DNA of 64,000 nt from Desulfovibrio sp. (GTDB lineage Bacteria; Desulfobacterota; Desulfovibrionia; Desulfovibrionales; Desulfovibrionaceae). The translations under genes and the position numbers were made by a program. Every line of letters begins with the position of its first letter. The first letter of the stretch is position 1. The stretch lies in contig JAFXOX010000034.1 in NCBI GenBank assembly GCA_017528345.1, forward strand, positions 51,851-115,850, written 5' to 3'. Shown piece after piece: positions 41,758-51,132 of this stretch. Below the pieces are notes generated by a model. That model ran no database searches, had not been told where the DNA came from, and worked only from the letters and a program-made list of their open reading frames with translations.

Positions 41758-43770
41758 CTAGAGATCGCGCTTTTCCTCGGAGCAAGCTGTATCCTTGGCC
41801 GCTTCGGCCTTTACCTCCCCCATGCCCTTTTCCGCCAACGCAAGCAGGCCATCCAGAAAAGCCTGCTGCTCCTTGGCGGAATTTTTTATGGCAAGAATAT
41901 CACTGCGCCCCTTCTGACCAAGCTTTTGCGCAAGCTCCTTGTCCTGGGCAAGACGGCTTACGGCTTCGGCCAGGGCCTTGGCATCTTCCTGGGCGATAAC
42001 CAGGCCATTGTCTTCATGGACAATGACTTCCGAAAAGATGGGAAGATCCGTGACAATCACAGGCAGGCCAAAGGCCATGGCTTCGCTCAGGCTGCTGGGA
42101 AACGTCTCGGCAAAGGCTTTGAGACAAAGCCTGCTGGGTGCGACAAAAATATCGAGCCCGGCATAAAAGGCTTCCATATGCTCAGGCGGCAAAAGCCCCA
42201 GGAAGGAAACCATATGCAGGCCACCCAGGCGCTTGGCCTGACGCAAAAGCTGTGAGTGTTCAGGGCCGTCACCGGCAATTTTCACAGAAATCTGCATCGT
42301 GTCCTGCAAAAGCGCACACGCTTCAAGCAAAATATCCACACCGCGCGAGGCCTCAAGACTGCCGGCAAAGCCAATGGTCAAAACATGATCGGAAGTATCC
42401 AGGGATTGATGCTCGGCGTCTTCCGAGGGCACAATACTCAGAGGATCGCGCATAAATATGAGCCGTTCTTTGGGAATTTCCGGCAGAAGATCAAAAAGCC
42501 TGCGCTGCACACTCTGTGAATTGATCCGGATCAGACCGGCTCTTTTGGCCTTGGCGAGCAAACCGCAGGTACCTGCGGCACTCTTCAGGCGCGCATCAAA
42601 GGCTACTGGCACGCCCGTCAGCTCTGAAGCCACACAGGCAGCTGTGGCCGAGGCTTCACCGTCAGCGGCCAAAAGGCAGGAAATCTTTTCCTCGCGTACC
42701 CAGCGGGCATACGTGTAGCCACAGAGCACCGCACGCAGCCTCGAGAAAAAGGAGGTTTTGGCATTCTTTTGCACAAGATGGGGGAGACTTGCCGAATAGA
42801 TGCGCAGAAAGCGGAAAAAGGAGGGAGAAAGCAGTCGGCCAAACTGGCGCAGAAGCGAGAAAAAGCCGCAGCGCCTGATGGCCAGGGGCAAGGCGTAGCC
42901 TTCGGGATGCCCAAGCAAGCCCGCACTTTGCAAGGTATAGATGCGCGCAAGCAGCCCCGCCTTATAGAGCAGCTGCGCTTCACTGATCAAGCCTGTGCCC
43001 ATGGGCACAGGAAGCTTTTCGGCAATCATGGCCCCGCGCATTCTGGGCGTTGGCGGCGCCAGCAACGCCTTGGAAAAGCCCTCAGGAAACGACATAAGCT
43101 CGTGCTTGCGGCTGACGAGCACCCCTTCTTCCAGGGTATAGATGCTGTCGCAGTACTCAGCCATCTTGGGATCATGGGTGACCATGACCATGGCAACCCC
43201 TGAGGCATGACAGAGATTGCGGAAAATCTCCATAATCATCCGGCTTGTACGGGCATCCAGAGCCCCTGTGGGCTCGTCGGCCAGAAGAATGCGCGGTTCA
43301 TTGACCATGGCACGGGCAATGGCCACACGCTGCTGTTCACCGCCGGAAAGTCTGTTGCTTGGATAGTGCACGCGCATGGAAAGGTGCACGAGATCCAGGG
43401 CCCTGATCACCCGCTCCCAGCGCTCCTGCGGCTTAACCTGCTCATAGATCAGCGGGAATTCCACATTTTCAAAGACTGTGGAATGCTCAAAGAGATTGTT
43501 GCTCTGCATGACAAAACCCATATTGCCACGCCTGAAGGCAGCAATCTCCTCACGCGAAAAATCAAGAACATCGCGATCCAATATCTGTAAGGAGCCCTTG
43601 TCCGGGGCATGCAGCATGCCAAGGATATGCAACATGGTACTCTTGCCGCAGCCGGAAGGCCCCATGATGGCCACAAGCTCGCCCTGCTCCACATCAATAT
43701 CCACCCCGCGCAGAACAGGAGAGAAGCCGGCATAGGCCTTATGCAGTCCTCGAGCTACAATGACAGGCAT
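41758..43770 (-). CDS. ABC exporter ATPase fused to a GT4 glycosyltransferase
   Basis: 670 residues, a rare fusion. Residues ~1-235 are a MacB/LolD-type ATPase: Walker [10 protein letters not shown] (~38), Q-loop VMQSNNLF, signature [14 protein letters not shown] (~142), Walker [14 protein letters not shown]-loop MVMVTHDP. Residues ~265-650 are a GT-B glycosyltransferase of family 4: [66 protein letters not shown] with the nucleotide-sugar Glu. The matching permease is immediately upstream (54-bp gap). The layout couples synthesis of a glycan or glycolipid to its export or extraction (inference). Confidence 0.85.
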   Translation of the reverse strand: MPVIVARGLHKAYAGFSPVLRGVDIDVEQGELVAIMGPSGCGKSTMLHILGMLHAPDKGSLQILDRDVLDFSREEIAAFRRGNMGFVMQSNNLFEHSTVFENVEFPLIYEQVKPQERWERVIRALDLVHLSMRVHYPSNRLSGGEQQRVAIARAMVNEPRILLADEPTGALDARTSRMIMEIFRNLCHASGVAMVMVTHDPKMAEYCDSIYTLEEGVLVSRKHELMSFPEGFSKALLAPPTPRMRGAMIAEKLPVPMGTGLISEAQLLYKAGLLARIYTLQSAGLLGHPEGYALPLAIRRCGFFSLLRQFGRLLSPSFFRFLRIYSASLPHLVQKNAKTSFFSRLRAVLCGYTYARWVREEKISCLLAADGEASATAACVASELTGVPVAFDARLKSAAGTCGLLAKAKRAGLIRINSQSVQRRLFDLLPEIPKERLIFMRDPLSIVPSEDAEHQSLDTSDHVLTIGFAGSLEASRGVDILLEACALLQDTMQISVKIAGDGPEHSQLLRQAKRLGGLHMVSFLGLLPPEHMEAFYAGLDIFVAPSRLCLKAFAETFPSSLSEAMAFGLPVIVTDLPIFSEVIVHEDNGLVIAQEDAKALAEAVSRLAQDKELAQKLGQKGRSDILAIKNSAKEQQAFLDGLLALAEKGMGEVKAEAAKDTACSEEKRDL

Positions 43771-43823
43771 AGACCTTCACACCTGTACGCGAGAAATTGT
43801 GCGCTCACCTTTCGCCTCCCAAA

Positions 43824-45017
43824 TCATTCAAAACGCAGGGCCGAAACCACATCCATCCGGCTGGCCTGCATGGCAGGATAGAGTCCGCCCGCCACACCGA
43901 TAATGGCCGAAAAGAAAATACTGCCAAGGCTGCTGCCCACAAGCAGGGGATAGGAAACGCCAATACCCAAGGCCAGTGCGCCGCCCCAGACCAGACTCAG
44001 TCCCAGCACAATTCCCAGAATACCGCCGGCTACAGACTTACACAGCGCCTCGGCCAAAAACTGCAAAAGGATATCCGCGTCACTGCCGCCCATGGCCTTT
44101 TTCAGACCGACCTCCTTGGTGCGGGCTCTGACAGCGGCAAAGGTGCCGTACCAGATGCCAAAGCCACCGAGCATCAGCGAAGCGGCAATACCCAGCCAAA
44201 GCAGGGTTTCAACCCACATGAAGGTCACCTTGAGACGCTCAAGCTGCTCCTCCTGGGTGCGCATGACAAGATACGGAGAATCCTGCAGCTTGCGTACGGT
44301 TTCCGGAATTTCGTGCATGAGGCGCGGCACATCCTCCCAGGTCAAAGCGCGAATGAACAGACGTGTGATCTTGCCATCACCCCAGTTTCTGTCAGCCATG
44401 CTTGTATAGGGCATAAAACCGCATTCCCGCCAGTCGCCCATCATCACGCCGCTGACAATGCCAATGACCGAAAAGACATCCTGTCCCAGAAAAAGAAGTT
44501 TGCCCAGGGCCTCCTGTTCACTGCCAAAGAGGTTTTTGGCCGCGTCATTGCCCAGCATGCAGACTCTGCGGTGATCGAGCACATCATCTCGGCTTAAGAG
44601 ACGGCCGGCATTGAGATTGAGGGAATAGAGACTGGAGAAGAGCTCATCAATGGCGAGAATGGGCAGAGAGACAATGCGTTCACCAGAACTGGCTCTCACG
44701 GGAAATTCCTGCCAGCTCTGCATATTCTTGCTGACAAGACTGACACCAGGCAGCGCTTCAAGGGCCCGAATGGTCTCTGGCGTGAATTCCCGCGTCGGCT
44801 GACCCGGATAGTGGCGATCATCCATGAAGATCTGCATCACGTTCACGCCACCCATGAGCACCATGTCCTGACCGACCTTAAAGCGGATCTCACGACCAAG
44901 CACCGAAAGGACGATAAAGGCCGTAATGCCCAGGGCAATGGACAAAACGACACCAAAACCGCGCTGTCTGACCACCTGACGTGTGCTGACGCGTACGAGA
45001 TCCGAAAAGGCTATCAT
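43824..45017 (-). CDS. MacB/FtsX-type ABC permease
   Basis: 397 residues. One membrane helix near the N-terminus (GVVLSIALGITAFIVLSVLG), a periplasmic MacB-PCD domain at ~45-245, and three helices at the C-terminus (LLWLGIAASLMLGGFGIWYG; SVAGGILGIVLGLSLVWGG; SLGSIFFSAIIGVAGGLYP). AVRARTKEVGLKKAMGGSD is the conserved FtsX coupling helix. Ends PAMQASRMDVVSALRFE, as is usual. Partner of the downstream ATPase-GT fusion. Such type VII ABC systems move lipoproteins, peptides or signals rather than import solutes. Confidence 0.88.
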   Translation of the reverse strand: MIAFSDLVRVSTRQVVRQRGFGVVLSIALGITAFIVLSVLGREIRFKVGQDMVLMGGVNVMQIFMDDRHYPGQPTREFTPETIRALEALPGVSLVSKNMQSWQEFPVRASSGERIVSLPILAIDELFSSLYSLNLNAGRLLSRDDVLDHRRVCMLGNDAAKNLFGSEQEALGKLLFLGQDVFSVIGIVSGVMMGDWRECGFMPYTSMADRNWGDGKITRLFIRALTWEDVPRLMHEIPETVRKLQDSPYLVMRTQEEQLERLKVTFMWVETLLWLGIAASLMLGGFGIWYGTFAAVRARTKEVGLKKAMGGSDADILLQFLAEALCKSVAGGILGIVLGLSLVWGGALALGIGVSYPLLVGSSLGSIFFSAIIGVAGGLYPAMQASRMDVVSALRFE

Positions 45018-45454
45018 GCAAGTCCTTGCTTGTGGCTGAGTTCACAGGATTACCAGCTAACCCGATGGGCATCGTGTCACGCTGGCAAGAGGGAATAGAG
45101 GCAGGAAGACGTTGTGCCGTTTGTCACGCCGTGAAGACTGCATAGCCGCAAACGTCTGTGAACATAGGTTGCTTTCGGCGCCTCATGCCTTTCTGACATC
45201 GGCATGAGCCTATTTTCTGTCATTATTTGCGCAGAGCCATCATCATCGACCAACGTTTTTTGCCGGCTTGAACCCCAAAAAGATAAGCTGCAATATGGAA
45301 GAATGGCATGCTGTATATGGAAAGCGACAGATCTTGTCGTGCTCTCAGGCAACTATGTTTGCCATAGCATCTGCCCCTACTTTTGTACAGGAAAAATCAG
45401 ACTCTGCCCCAAAGCCTGCAGCGTTCACCAAGGAGAGCGAGCTTAGGCTCGCTT
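45018..45454. other. Intergenic, nothing recognised
   Basis: 437 bp between the permease and the GT2 gene, both on the minus strand, so it should hold the promoter for the ABC/glk genes. No clear promoter motif, terminator or RNA structure was found. Confidence 0.4.
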
Positions 45455-46654
45455 TTAGCGCTGCGCATTCTGAGCTTGCGCGGTGCTTGTTTTGGCAAGG
45501 ACAATGCCGCCTAGGCCAACGCTATAGACCTTGCCATGCCAGACAATATCAGTAGCCCCGCAGGTCCCCAGATACACCCGCAAAAAGGTCCAAAGTGCCC
45601 GGCAAAAGGCGGCAAACCAGGTGAGGCAGGAAAGTCTGACCGGCAAGAATCTGCGCAGGGATAAGATCAAGACGACAAAGGTTGCGAGCAAAAGCAGAGG
45701 CAGCCACAGACGCTGCACCTGCCCAAAGGCCAGAGCAAAGCAGATATCTTCACAGCAGACCATGGGCAGCATGAAAAAGAGCACGAGCATCAGCCCAAGC
45801 AGCCACCATTGTATGGGCACACAAAAGCGCGGAAAAAGAATCTGGCGCTCCATCCAGGCCCGAAAAACCCCTTCCTTATGGCTTGCGCAATCTGTGCGCA
45901 GCAGGGCACTAGCTACCAGACGCACACGCACGCCAACCTTCTGCAGATGGGCCACAAGGGCGCAATCATCCACAACGGTCCTGCTCCAAAGCCCGGCTAT
46001 CTCTTTTTCCTCAAAGCAGGATCGTGTGATGGCCATAGCTCCGCCCCAGGGCTGGGTAAAAATGGAGAGGGCCTGCAAAAGACGCATCACAAGCACACTT
46101 GCCGTATAGGCCAGGGTGATGGGCTCCTGATCCTGGGGCACAATTTCATGATAGCCTGTGGCAAAAACGGCTCTGCCCTGGGCAATGGGGTGGATGAGCG
46201 AGGAGAGAAAGCCTCTTTGGGCGAGATGCGTACTGTCACAAAAGGCGTAACAGTCAATCTCTTCTTTAGGCAAAGCTGCAATGGCCGCAAGAAGATTGTG
46301 GTTTTTCTGACCGCAGAGACCGGCCTGACCTGCAACCACGTGCAGAAGCTGCGGATAACGCGCCTGAAGCTTGGCGATCAAAGCTGCGGCAGGCTCTGTG
46401 GCGCTTTCGGTGACAAAGACCGGGGTAAAGGCGGGATAATCCTGCTCAAGCAATGAGGTCAGGGAGGCCTCAATGCGCGGGTCCTCGCCAGCCACAGGCA
46501 CGATGAGCGCCACATGTGGCCAGGTCAGGATGGTAACGCGTGCAAGCTCAGCGGCCTCTTCGGCTCTCAGGCGTTCAAGCTTGCGCCCGGCAAGGTAGAG
46601 CGCCAGAAGCAGCACAAGGATCAGCGAGGAAAGCATATAGAGAAGGATATGCAT
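45455..46654 (-). CDS. Membrane GT2 glycosyltransferase (HpnI/ceramide-glucosyltransferase type)
   Basis: 399 residues. N-terminal membrane helix (LLYMLSSLILVLLLALYLAG), a GT-A catalytic domain with VALIVPVAGEDPRIEASLTSL, the acidic motif YAFCDSTH (D-x-S variant of DxD, ~140), SRTVVDDCALVAHL and RAWMERQILFPR in place of the QxxRW motif, then C-terminal helices (WWLLGLMLVLFFMLPM; LPLLLLATFVVLILSL). This matches the GT21/HpnI group acting on lipid acceptors. In the cluster it could build a glycolipid handled by the ABC pair (inference). Confidence 0.8.
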   Translation of the reverse strand: MHILLYMLSSLILVLLLALYLAGRKLERLRAEEAAELARVTILTWPHVALIVPVAGEDPRIEASLTSLLEQDYPAFTPVFVTESATEPAAALIAKLQARYPQLLHVVAGQAGLCGQKNHNLLAAIAALPKEEIDCYAFCDSTHLAQRGFLSSLIHPIAQGRAVFATGYHEIVPQDQEPITLAYTASVLVMRLLQALSIFTQPWGGAMAITRSCFEEKEIAGLWSRTVVDDCALVAHLQKVGVRVRLVASALLRTDCASHKEGVFRAWMERQILFPRFCVPIQWWLLGLMLVLFFMLPMVCCEDICFALAFGQVQRLWLPLLLLATFVVLILSLRRFLPVRLSCLTWFAAFCRALWTFLRVYLGTCGATDIVWHGKVYSVGLGGIVLAKTSTAQAQNAQR

Positions 46655-46742
46655 AGGGCTCTCCCGACTAAGAGCAGGTAGCGTGTGGGAACATCATGGG
46701 TTTTGCGCATGCGCTTGTCATACCAAGGCGTAGCAGGCGCTG

Positions 46743-47156
46743 TTAGAAGTTGGGAGGGGCACAGTCATCAGGGGCCAGCTGCACACGGGTTTCGCGCTTG
46801 CCCTGAAAGGAAATGGTTCGGCCCGTGCCTAAGGTAATACTCCCTTCGACCTCATTGCCCAGAATATCGCCAAGCACATGGTGGCCTGAACTGTGACGCA
46901 CATCTACGTGGTTACCGGAAATAGTGCCATAGAGATGATAGACATCCACCTGCCCTGTGAGCGTGCGCAGCAAAAGCACGCCACGCGCCTTGCCATTGTC
47001 AGCAAAACAAAAGCCGCAGCGAAATTTGGAGGTATAGATGGATCCGCTCCAAAGTTCCTGTCGCTCCTGCGCAGATGCGACAGAAGGCTTTGCGCAAAAC
47101 ACAACGAACAACAGCAAAAGAAATGAGACAATGCGTAGGGTGCGAGAAAAAAGCAT
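46743..47156 (-). CDS. Small secreted protein, unknown function
   Basis: 137 residues with a signal peptide (IVSFLLLLFVVFCAKPSVASA). The mature part is predicted mostly beta (VLLLRTLTGQVDVYHLYGTISG, EGSITLGTGRTISFQGKRETRV) with three cysteines (RCGFCF, DDCAPP). No domain recognised. It lies between the two glycosyltransferase genes, with 20 bp to the end of the upstream GT4 gene, so likely part of the same transcript and perhaps an accessory periplasmic factor. Confidence 0.7.
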   Translation of the reverse strand: MLFSRTLRIVSFLLLLFVVFCAKPSVASAQERQELWSGSIYTSKFRCGFCFADNGKARGVLLLRTLTGQVDVYHLYGTISGNHVDVRHSSGHHVLGDILGNEVEGSITLGTGRTISFQGKRETRVQLAPDDCAPPNF

Positions 47157-47176
47157 AGGATGTACCTCGAAAAGAC

Positions 47177-48253
47177 TCAGGCCCGCTCTGCCAGGACCTG
47201 GGCAAAAAGCTCCTCATGGGCCTCAACCATGGAGGTAAAGGCATAGGAAGCAAGGACGCGGTCTCTGCCCGCTCTGCCAAAGCTGTCACCCATAGCGGGA
47301 TCTTTGAGCAGGCGCAAACAGTTTTCGGCTAAAGCTTCCGGCTTCTGTGGCGGACAGAGCAAAGCTGTGCGGCCATCTTCCACAAGCGCGGGAATGCCGC
47401 CAACATCTGTGGCGCAGACAGGTAAGCCGCAGCTCATGGCCTCAAGTAAAACATTGGGCTGCCCTTCACGCACAGAGGAGAGCACAAAAAGACGGGCCTC
47501 GGCATAATGGGGACGCACGTCACTTGTGCCCGGCACAAAATCAATGGCAAGCCCAGGATGCGCGGCAGCCCAGGCAGTCAACTTGGCCGCAAGGGGACCA
47601 TCTCCCACAAGACGCAGGTGCGCCTCGGGAACGTGTTTGACGATCTGCTCAAAGGCCTGAAACAGGGTGAGATGATCTTTATCCTGAGCCAGACGCGCCA
47701 CACAGAGCAAAAGTGGCGGCCGTTGTGAAGGTGGCGGGCTCTGTGGCCTAAAGAAATCAGTGTCCACACCGTTGGGTATATAGAAGAGACGCCTGGCATC
47801 TACGCCAAGACGCAGAAGATGCTCTCTGAGGGCCAGAGAATTGCAGATCATGCGGGCTGTCAGGGGCCAGAGCAGGCGCTCGTGCTGACGCTTGGGCCCT
47901 CCTCCCCCCCGACAGGTCCCGATCACCGGGATAGAGAAAAGTTTTCCCCAGATGCGCGCCCAGATATTGGGAAGGGCTGTGGCTGGGATGATCAGATCAG
48001 GAGCCAGGCCTTTGATAGCAGAAGCCATGGTCACAAAAAAGAATGGGTGCACGGAACGGGTCTTCCCCAGATAGGTCACAGGCACATTGAGACTGTGCGG
48101 AATATCGTCGAGATCCGTTGGACCGGTAAAGACAAGCATGGAGGGGGCAAAGCGGCTTCTATCCAGACGTCGGACAAGTTCCAGGGTCTGACGCTGAGTT
48201 CCGCCAAAACAGAGATCTTCCATACAAAAAAGCAGCTTGTGCACCTTGGCCAT
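47177..48253 (-). CDS. GT4 family glycosyltransferase
   Basis: 358 residues from ATG 48253 (TGAGGATCATT upstream; the ATG at 48292 is less likely). GT-B fold: N-terminal FCMEDLCFGGTQRQTLELVRRL and a C-terminal Rossmann domain with FYIPNGVDTDFF, LLLCVARLAQDKDHLTLFQAF, LRLVGDGPLAAKL and VLSSVREGQPNVLLEAMSCGLPVCATDVGGIP (the E-x7-E region). Retaining transferase using a nucleotide sugar at the cytoplasmic face. First gene of the GT4-secreted-GT2 set on the minus strand; acceptor unknown. Confidence 0.88.
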   Translation of the reverse strand: MAKVHKLLFCMEDLCFGGTQRQTLELVRRLDRSRFAPSMLVFTGPTDLDDIPHSLNVPVTYLGKTRSVHPFFFVTMASAIKGLAPDLIIPATALPNIWARIWGKLFSIPVIGTCRGGGGPKRQHERLLWPLTARMICNSLALREHLLRLGVDARRLFYIPNGVDTDFFRPQSPPPSQRPPLLLCVARLAQDKDHLTLFQAFEQIVKHVPEAHLRLVGDGPLAAKLTAWAAAHPGLAIDFVPGTSDVRPHYAEARLFVLSSVREGQPNVLLEAMSCGLPVCATDVGGIPALVEDGRTALLCPPQKPEALAENCLRLLKDPAMGDSFGRAGRDRVLASYAFTSMVEAHEELFAQVLAERA

Positions 48254-48547
48254 AATGATCCTCAAAAGGCAGAAAAAAACTTCAGATGCCAATAGACGCG
48301 GTCTTTCGCAGCCATCGGGTCTTTGCCCTTACCATAGCCAGACAGCGCACGCAAGGCCAGCGTCGAAAACTGTCAGACTGACTGTCAAAATTTCCTCAAG
48401 ACTTTCAACGGACTGTCAAAAATTTCCCTACCCCCCGGTCGTAGTGAGGAAAATATTCCCTTTTCTAGACAATGGGAAAAGAAAGAGAAGCGCCTGGCAA
48501 TAAAAAAATAAGCAAAAGATACGGCTTTTCGGAAACAATTTCTTTTT

Positions 48548-48563
48548 TGGCACCGTTTTTGCT
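48548..48563 (+). promoter_or_regulatory. Sigma54 promoter
   Basis: TGGCAC-CGTTT-TTGCT: exact match to the -24/-12 consensus TGGCAC-N5-TTGC. It lies 89 bp upstream of the GTG at 48652 and reads towards it. Confidence 0.75.
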
Positions 48564-48651
48564 TAAGCCATAGCAGGAAGGCTTGGGCAGAAAAATTTGT
48601 TCGGTCCCACTCGACCAAGCACTCACGCACCTTTAAAAGCGGAGCGTACTT

Positions 48652-49182
48652 GTGAACACGTCAACGCAAAACCACCTCGAGGAAATGGTCAACATGAACA
48701 TGCCCTGCAGCGTCGAAGAGACGCTCAGCATGGAAGCGATAAATGCAAACGAGGACATTTTTGCTGATAGCACATTTCCAACCCTCGATGGGCTTGCCAT
48801 GGAAGGCAGGCAAATCCTCGAAACCCTAGAAGACCGTATTGAAAAGCTGCAGGGAAAATTCATCCACCTGCTTTCGGGTGAAATGCAGCGAGCGGGAATC
48901 ACACTGGAAAACCGGCTGCATCTTTCCCTTTCCGATCAGGGCGATCTCATTGTGGAAGGAGAAGATGATGACACAGACAAGGTGCGGGAACTTCTTTCCC
49001 AGTCAGAACTTTTACAGAAGAAATTCCGTGAACTCGCCTACATCAGTTTCCTCTCCTACGGCATAGACATGGTCTGCAAGGCCAGGGAAGCCATGGATGA
49101 TGAGGACAGCGAACAGGGCAACATTTTCAGTCATTTTCACGCCTATATCAAGGGAACACTCTCTCACTTCTACATCAAGTAA
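48652..49182 (+). CDS. Unknown acidic protein, sigma54-controlled
   Basis: 176 residues from GTG 48652 (AAAGCGGAGCG upstream). No signal peptide or membrane segment; the protein is rich in Glu/Asp and mostly helical, with a central beta-hairpin-like segment LHLSLSDQGDLIVEGEDDD, then helices VRELLSQSELLQKKFRELAY and a C-terminal FSHFHAYIKGTLSHFYIK. No family is recognised. It stands alone between a sigma54 promoter and a terminator, so it is a dedicated, regulated single-gene unit. Sigma54 targets commonly serve motility, nitrogen or envelope stress; here the role is open. Confidence 0.75.
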   Translation: MNTSTQNHLEEMVNMNMPCSVEETLSMEAINANEDIFADSTFPTLDGLAMEGRQILETLEDRIEKLQGKFIHLLSGEMQRAGITLENRLHLSLSDQGDLIVEGEDDDTDKVRELLSQSELLQKKFRELAYISFLSYGIDMVCKAREAMDDEDSEQGNIFSHFHAYIKGTLSHFYIK

Positions 49183-49204
49183 CAGATCTCCTCGTCATGC
49201 CCGT

Positions 49205-49240
49205 ATCCGCAGAGCACTCCGTGTTCTGCGGATTTTTTTT
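49205..49240 (+). terminator. Rho-independent terminator
   Basis: ATCCGCAGAGCAC-TCC-GTGTTCTGCGGAT stem and TTTTTTT tail, 22 bp after the stop of the sigma54-controlled gene. Confidence 0.85.
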
Positions 49241-49411
49241 GGGCAGGCAAAAGAAGCAAAAGGTGCCCTGCGTTCCGCAGCAAATGGAGGTCAAAAACCT
49301 GGGAAGTCCTTATTTGGAGCCACTTTGAAGGGCATACAGCTTCCGGGAAATAAGTGGTAGAAAGTGATTCCATAGCTATGTTTTCAGACTTGAACGGCAA
49401 AGGCTAACGAC

Positions 49412-49756
49412 TTGGGGAAAAGCGATCTTGTTTTTCCGTCTCCGTCAATTACTGGCAGATGTATAACAGACAACTGTCTGCTGCGTGCCCTGCGCCGTCT
49501 TGGCTATGAAAAGACCGAAATGTGCATACACGGTTTCAGAAGCATTGCAAGTACTTTGCTCCGAGAAAAAGGGTATCCACGCGAAATTGTCGAAGCTCAG
49601 CTTGCGCACAAAATACATGATGCTGTTGAAGCCGCCTACAACAGAGCGCAATACCTAGAGCAACGCCGCGAAATGATGCAGGCATGGGCTGATTACCTAG
49701 ACTCCTTACTTCTTGTAGCTGGATATACGCCAGAACCGAGCTCTTTTGACGAATAG
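49412..49756 (+). pseudogene. Tyrosine integrase C-terminal fragment (P4 type)
   Basis: 114 codons from a TTG; a stop lies seven codons upstream. It contains the catalytic-domain end: CIHGFRSIASTLLREKGYP (H-x-x-R), VEAQLAHKIHDAVEAAYNRAQYLEQRREMMQAWADYL (distal His and the Tyr nucleophile in AAYNR). The N-terminal arm-binding and core domains are missing, so it cannot recombine. Probably the trace of the integrase that delivered the island at 49-55 kb. Confidence 0.75.
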
Positions 49757-49950
49757 CGTTTGACGCAATACGGGAATGTGCGCTAATTTCGTACAATATT
49801 ATAATGTTGAGCAGGGTGTGATCATGGCTACAGAACTCCCGTGGCTTTCGCCGCGAAATGACGTTGTTTTATCCTGTAGCAAGCAACTGAGATTTGACGT
49901 AATGCCGGCCATTTCGTTAGATTCACGGACGTATACGACTGAGTATTCCT

Positions 49951-51108
49951 ATGCCTGATTCTCTTGCGGAACAGCTAAACGAAGAATGCAAGGATCTGCC
50001 GCCCGGAACTTTGCCGCACGACGCCATGAACAAGGCGATCTTTGCGCATGCCGAGGTGCTTGAGAGTTTCCTGAGCCACTACGTTGACGAAGATTTCATC
50101 AGAGATCTTGATTTATCGCGAACTGAGCCCCTTCCCACGGAATTTGTGACTGAGGCCCTGCGCAAACGCTACAGCGACTGCATCAGAAAAATTCACTGGA
50201 AGGGCCAGGAAGCGTATCTTTTATTGATCCTTGAGTTCCAGAGCGCGAAAGACGTTTGGATCCCCGTCCGCATTCTGGCCTATACGGCCCTGCTTTGGCT
50301 TGATCTCATCAAGCAAGGGAAGGTCACAACGGAAGAAGGGCTACCACCTGTCTTTCCCATCGTCATCCATAGTGGCACTGAAGCCTGGAATAATCTCCTT
50401 TCCGTGCAATCGTTGCTCGCGCCGCATGCCAAGGCGCTACTTAAGTATCAACCACAAAATTTCGCCCTGCTCATTGAGGAGCGGATCTTCCAGGATCACG
50501 TCCTCAACGAGAGCTCGGATTTCTACGCGCTCTATCTCTTGCTAAAGAGAGCAAAGACACCTATGGCAATGCGAGATGCCATACGGAAGTATAAGGCCGT
50601 TTTGTCCGAACCGGCTCATCGTGAACTGCTCAAGACGATCCTCGCCATCCTTGAGACGCTGTACCGGAAATTCAATCCCGACGAGAGCGGTGCGAACGTA
50701 CGCTTTGCATCCCTGGAGGAGGCTGTCACCATGCTTAATAATACCGCGACTAACTGGCGGGAGAACACGATTGCCGAGTGTCTGTCAGACTGGAGAAAAG
50801 ATACTGTCGAAGAAAGACTGGATGGGTGGAAAAAAGATACTGTCGAAGAAAGACTGGATGGGTGGAGAAAAGATACTGTCGAAGAAAGACTGGATGGGTG
50901 GAAAAAAGATACTGTCGAAGAAAGACTGGATGGGTGGAAAAAAGATACTGTCGAAGAAATGAAGCCAATCTGGAAGAAGGAATTTAAAGAAGACTGTTTG
51001 AGCCAAGTTGCAAAGAATTTGGCATCAATGGGATTGGAAGAAGAGCAGATAGCGAGTGCTACAGGCATGTCTCCAGAAGAAGTACGATACAGCTTGGGTC
51101 AGGATTGA
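49951..51108 (+). CDS. Rpn-family PD-(D/E)XK nuclease (recombination-promoting, defence-type)
   Basis: 385 residues. The N-terminal ~250 residues are the transposase_31/Rpn domain: HDAMNKAIFAHAEVLESFLSHYV, RKIHWKGQEAYLLLILEFQS (the E-x-Q variant of the nuclease core), VRILAYTALLWLDLIKQGK, LPPVFPIVIHSG. Residues ~271-342 are 12-residue tandem repeats KDTVEERLDGWK, predicted helical. The C-terminus MGLEEEQIASATGMSPEEV is the small degradable-looking tail often found in Rpn proteins. Rpn proteins act as DNA nucleases, and in E. coli RpnA an internal start yields an inhibitor. A candidate internal start exists here. Two terminators follow. Confidence 0.88.
   Translation: MPDSLAEQLNEECKDLPPGTLPHDAMNKAIFAHAEVLESFLSHYVDEDFIRDLDLSRTEPLPTEFVTEALRKRYSDCIRKIHWKGQEAYLLLILEFQSAKDVWIPVRILAYTALLWLDLIKQGKVTTEEGLPPVFPIVIHSGTEAWNNLLSVQSLLAPHAKALLKYQPQNFALLIEERIFQDHVLNESSDFYALYLLLKRAKTPMAMRDAIRKYKAVLSEPAHRELLKTILAILETLYRKFNPDESGANVRFASLEEAVTMLNNTATNWRENTIAECLSDWRKDTVEERLDGWKKDTVEERLDGWRKDTVEERLDGWKKDTVEERLDGWKKDTVEEMKPIWKKEFKEDCLSQVAKNLASMGLEEEQIASATGMSPEEVRYSLGQD
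50731..51108 (+). CDS. Possible internal product of the Rpn gene (RpnS-like inhibitor)
   Basis: An in-frame ATG at 50731 (codon 261 of the Rpn gene) is preceded by GGAGGAGG with an 8-base spacer, much better than the site of the full gene. The product would be 125 residues: MLNNTATNW, the whole 12-residue repeat array and the C-terminal tail, without the nuclease core. This matches the plan of the known intragenic RpnS inhibitors. Translation from this site is inferred only. Confidence 0.45.
   Translation: MLNNTATNWRENTIAECLSDWRKDTVEERLDGWKKDTVEERLDGWRKDTVEERLDGWKKDTVEERLDGWKKDTVEEMKPIWKKEFKEDCLSQVAKNLASMGLEEEQIASATGMSPEEVRYSLGQD
50797..50976 (+). repeat. 36-bp in-frame tandem repeats
   Basis: Four near-identical 36-bp units (50797, 50833, 50869, 50905), each encoding KDTVEERLDGW(K/R), followed by a partial unit KDTVEEMKPIWK at 50941 and preceded by a diverged unit ENTIAECLSDWR at 50761. 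Units differ by a single base. Copy number could change by slippage without shifting the frame. Confidence 0.95.
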
Positions 51109-51132
51109 GACGCCGTCTGTCTGTTCAAAAGA

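Noticed and set aside
50797..50976. The 36-bp repeats as a CRISPR array
   Set aside because: Units abut without spacers and are in frame within a protein-coding gene.
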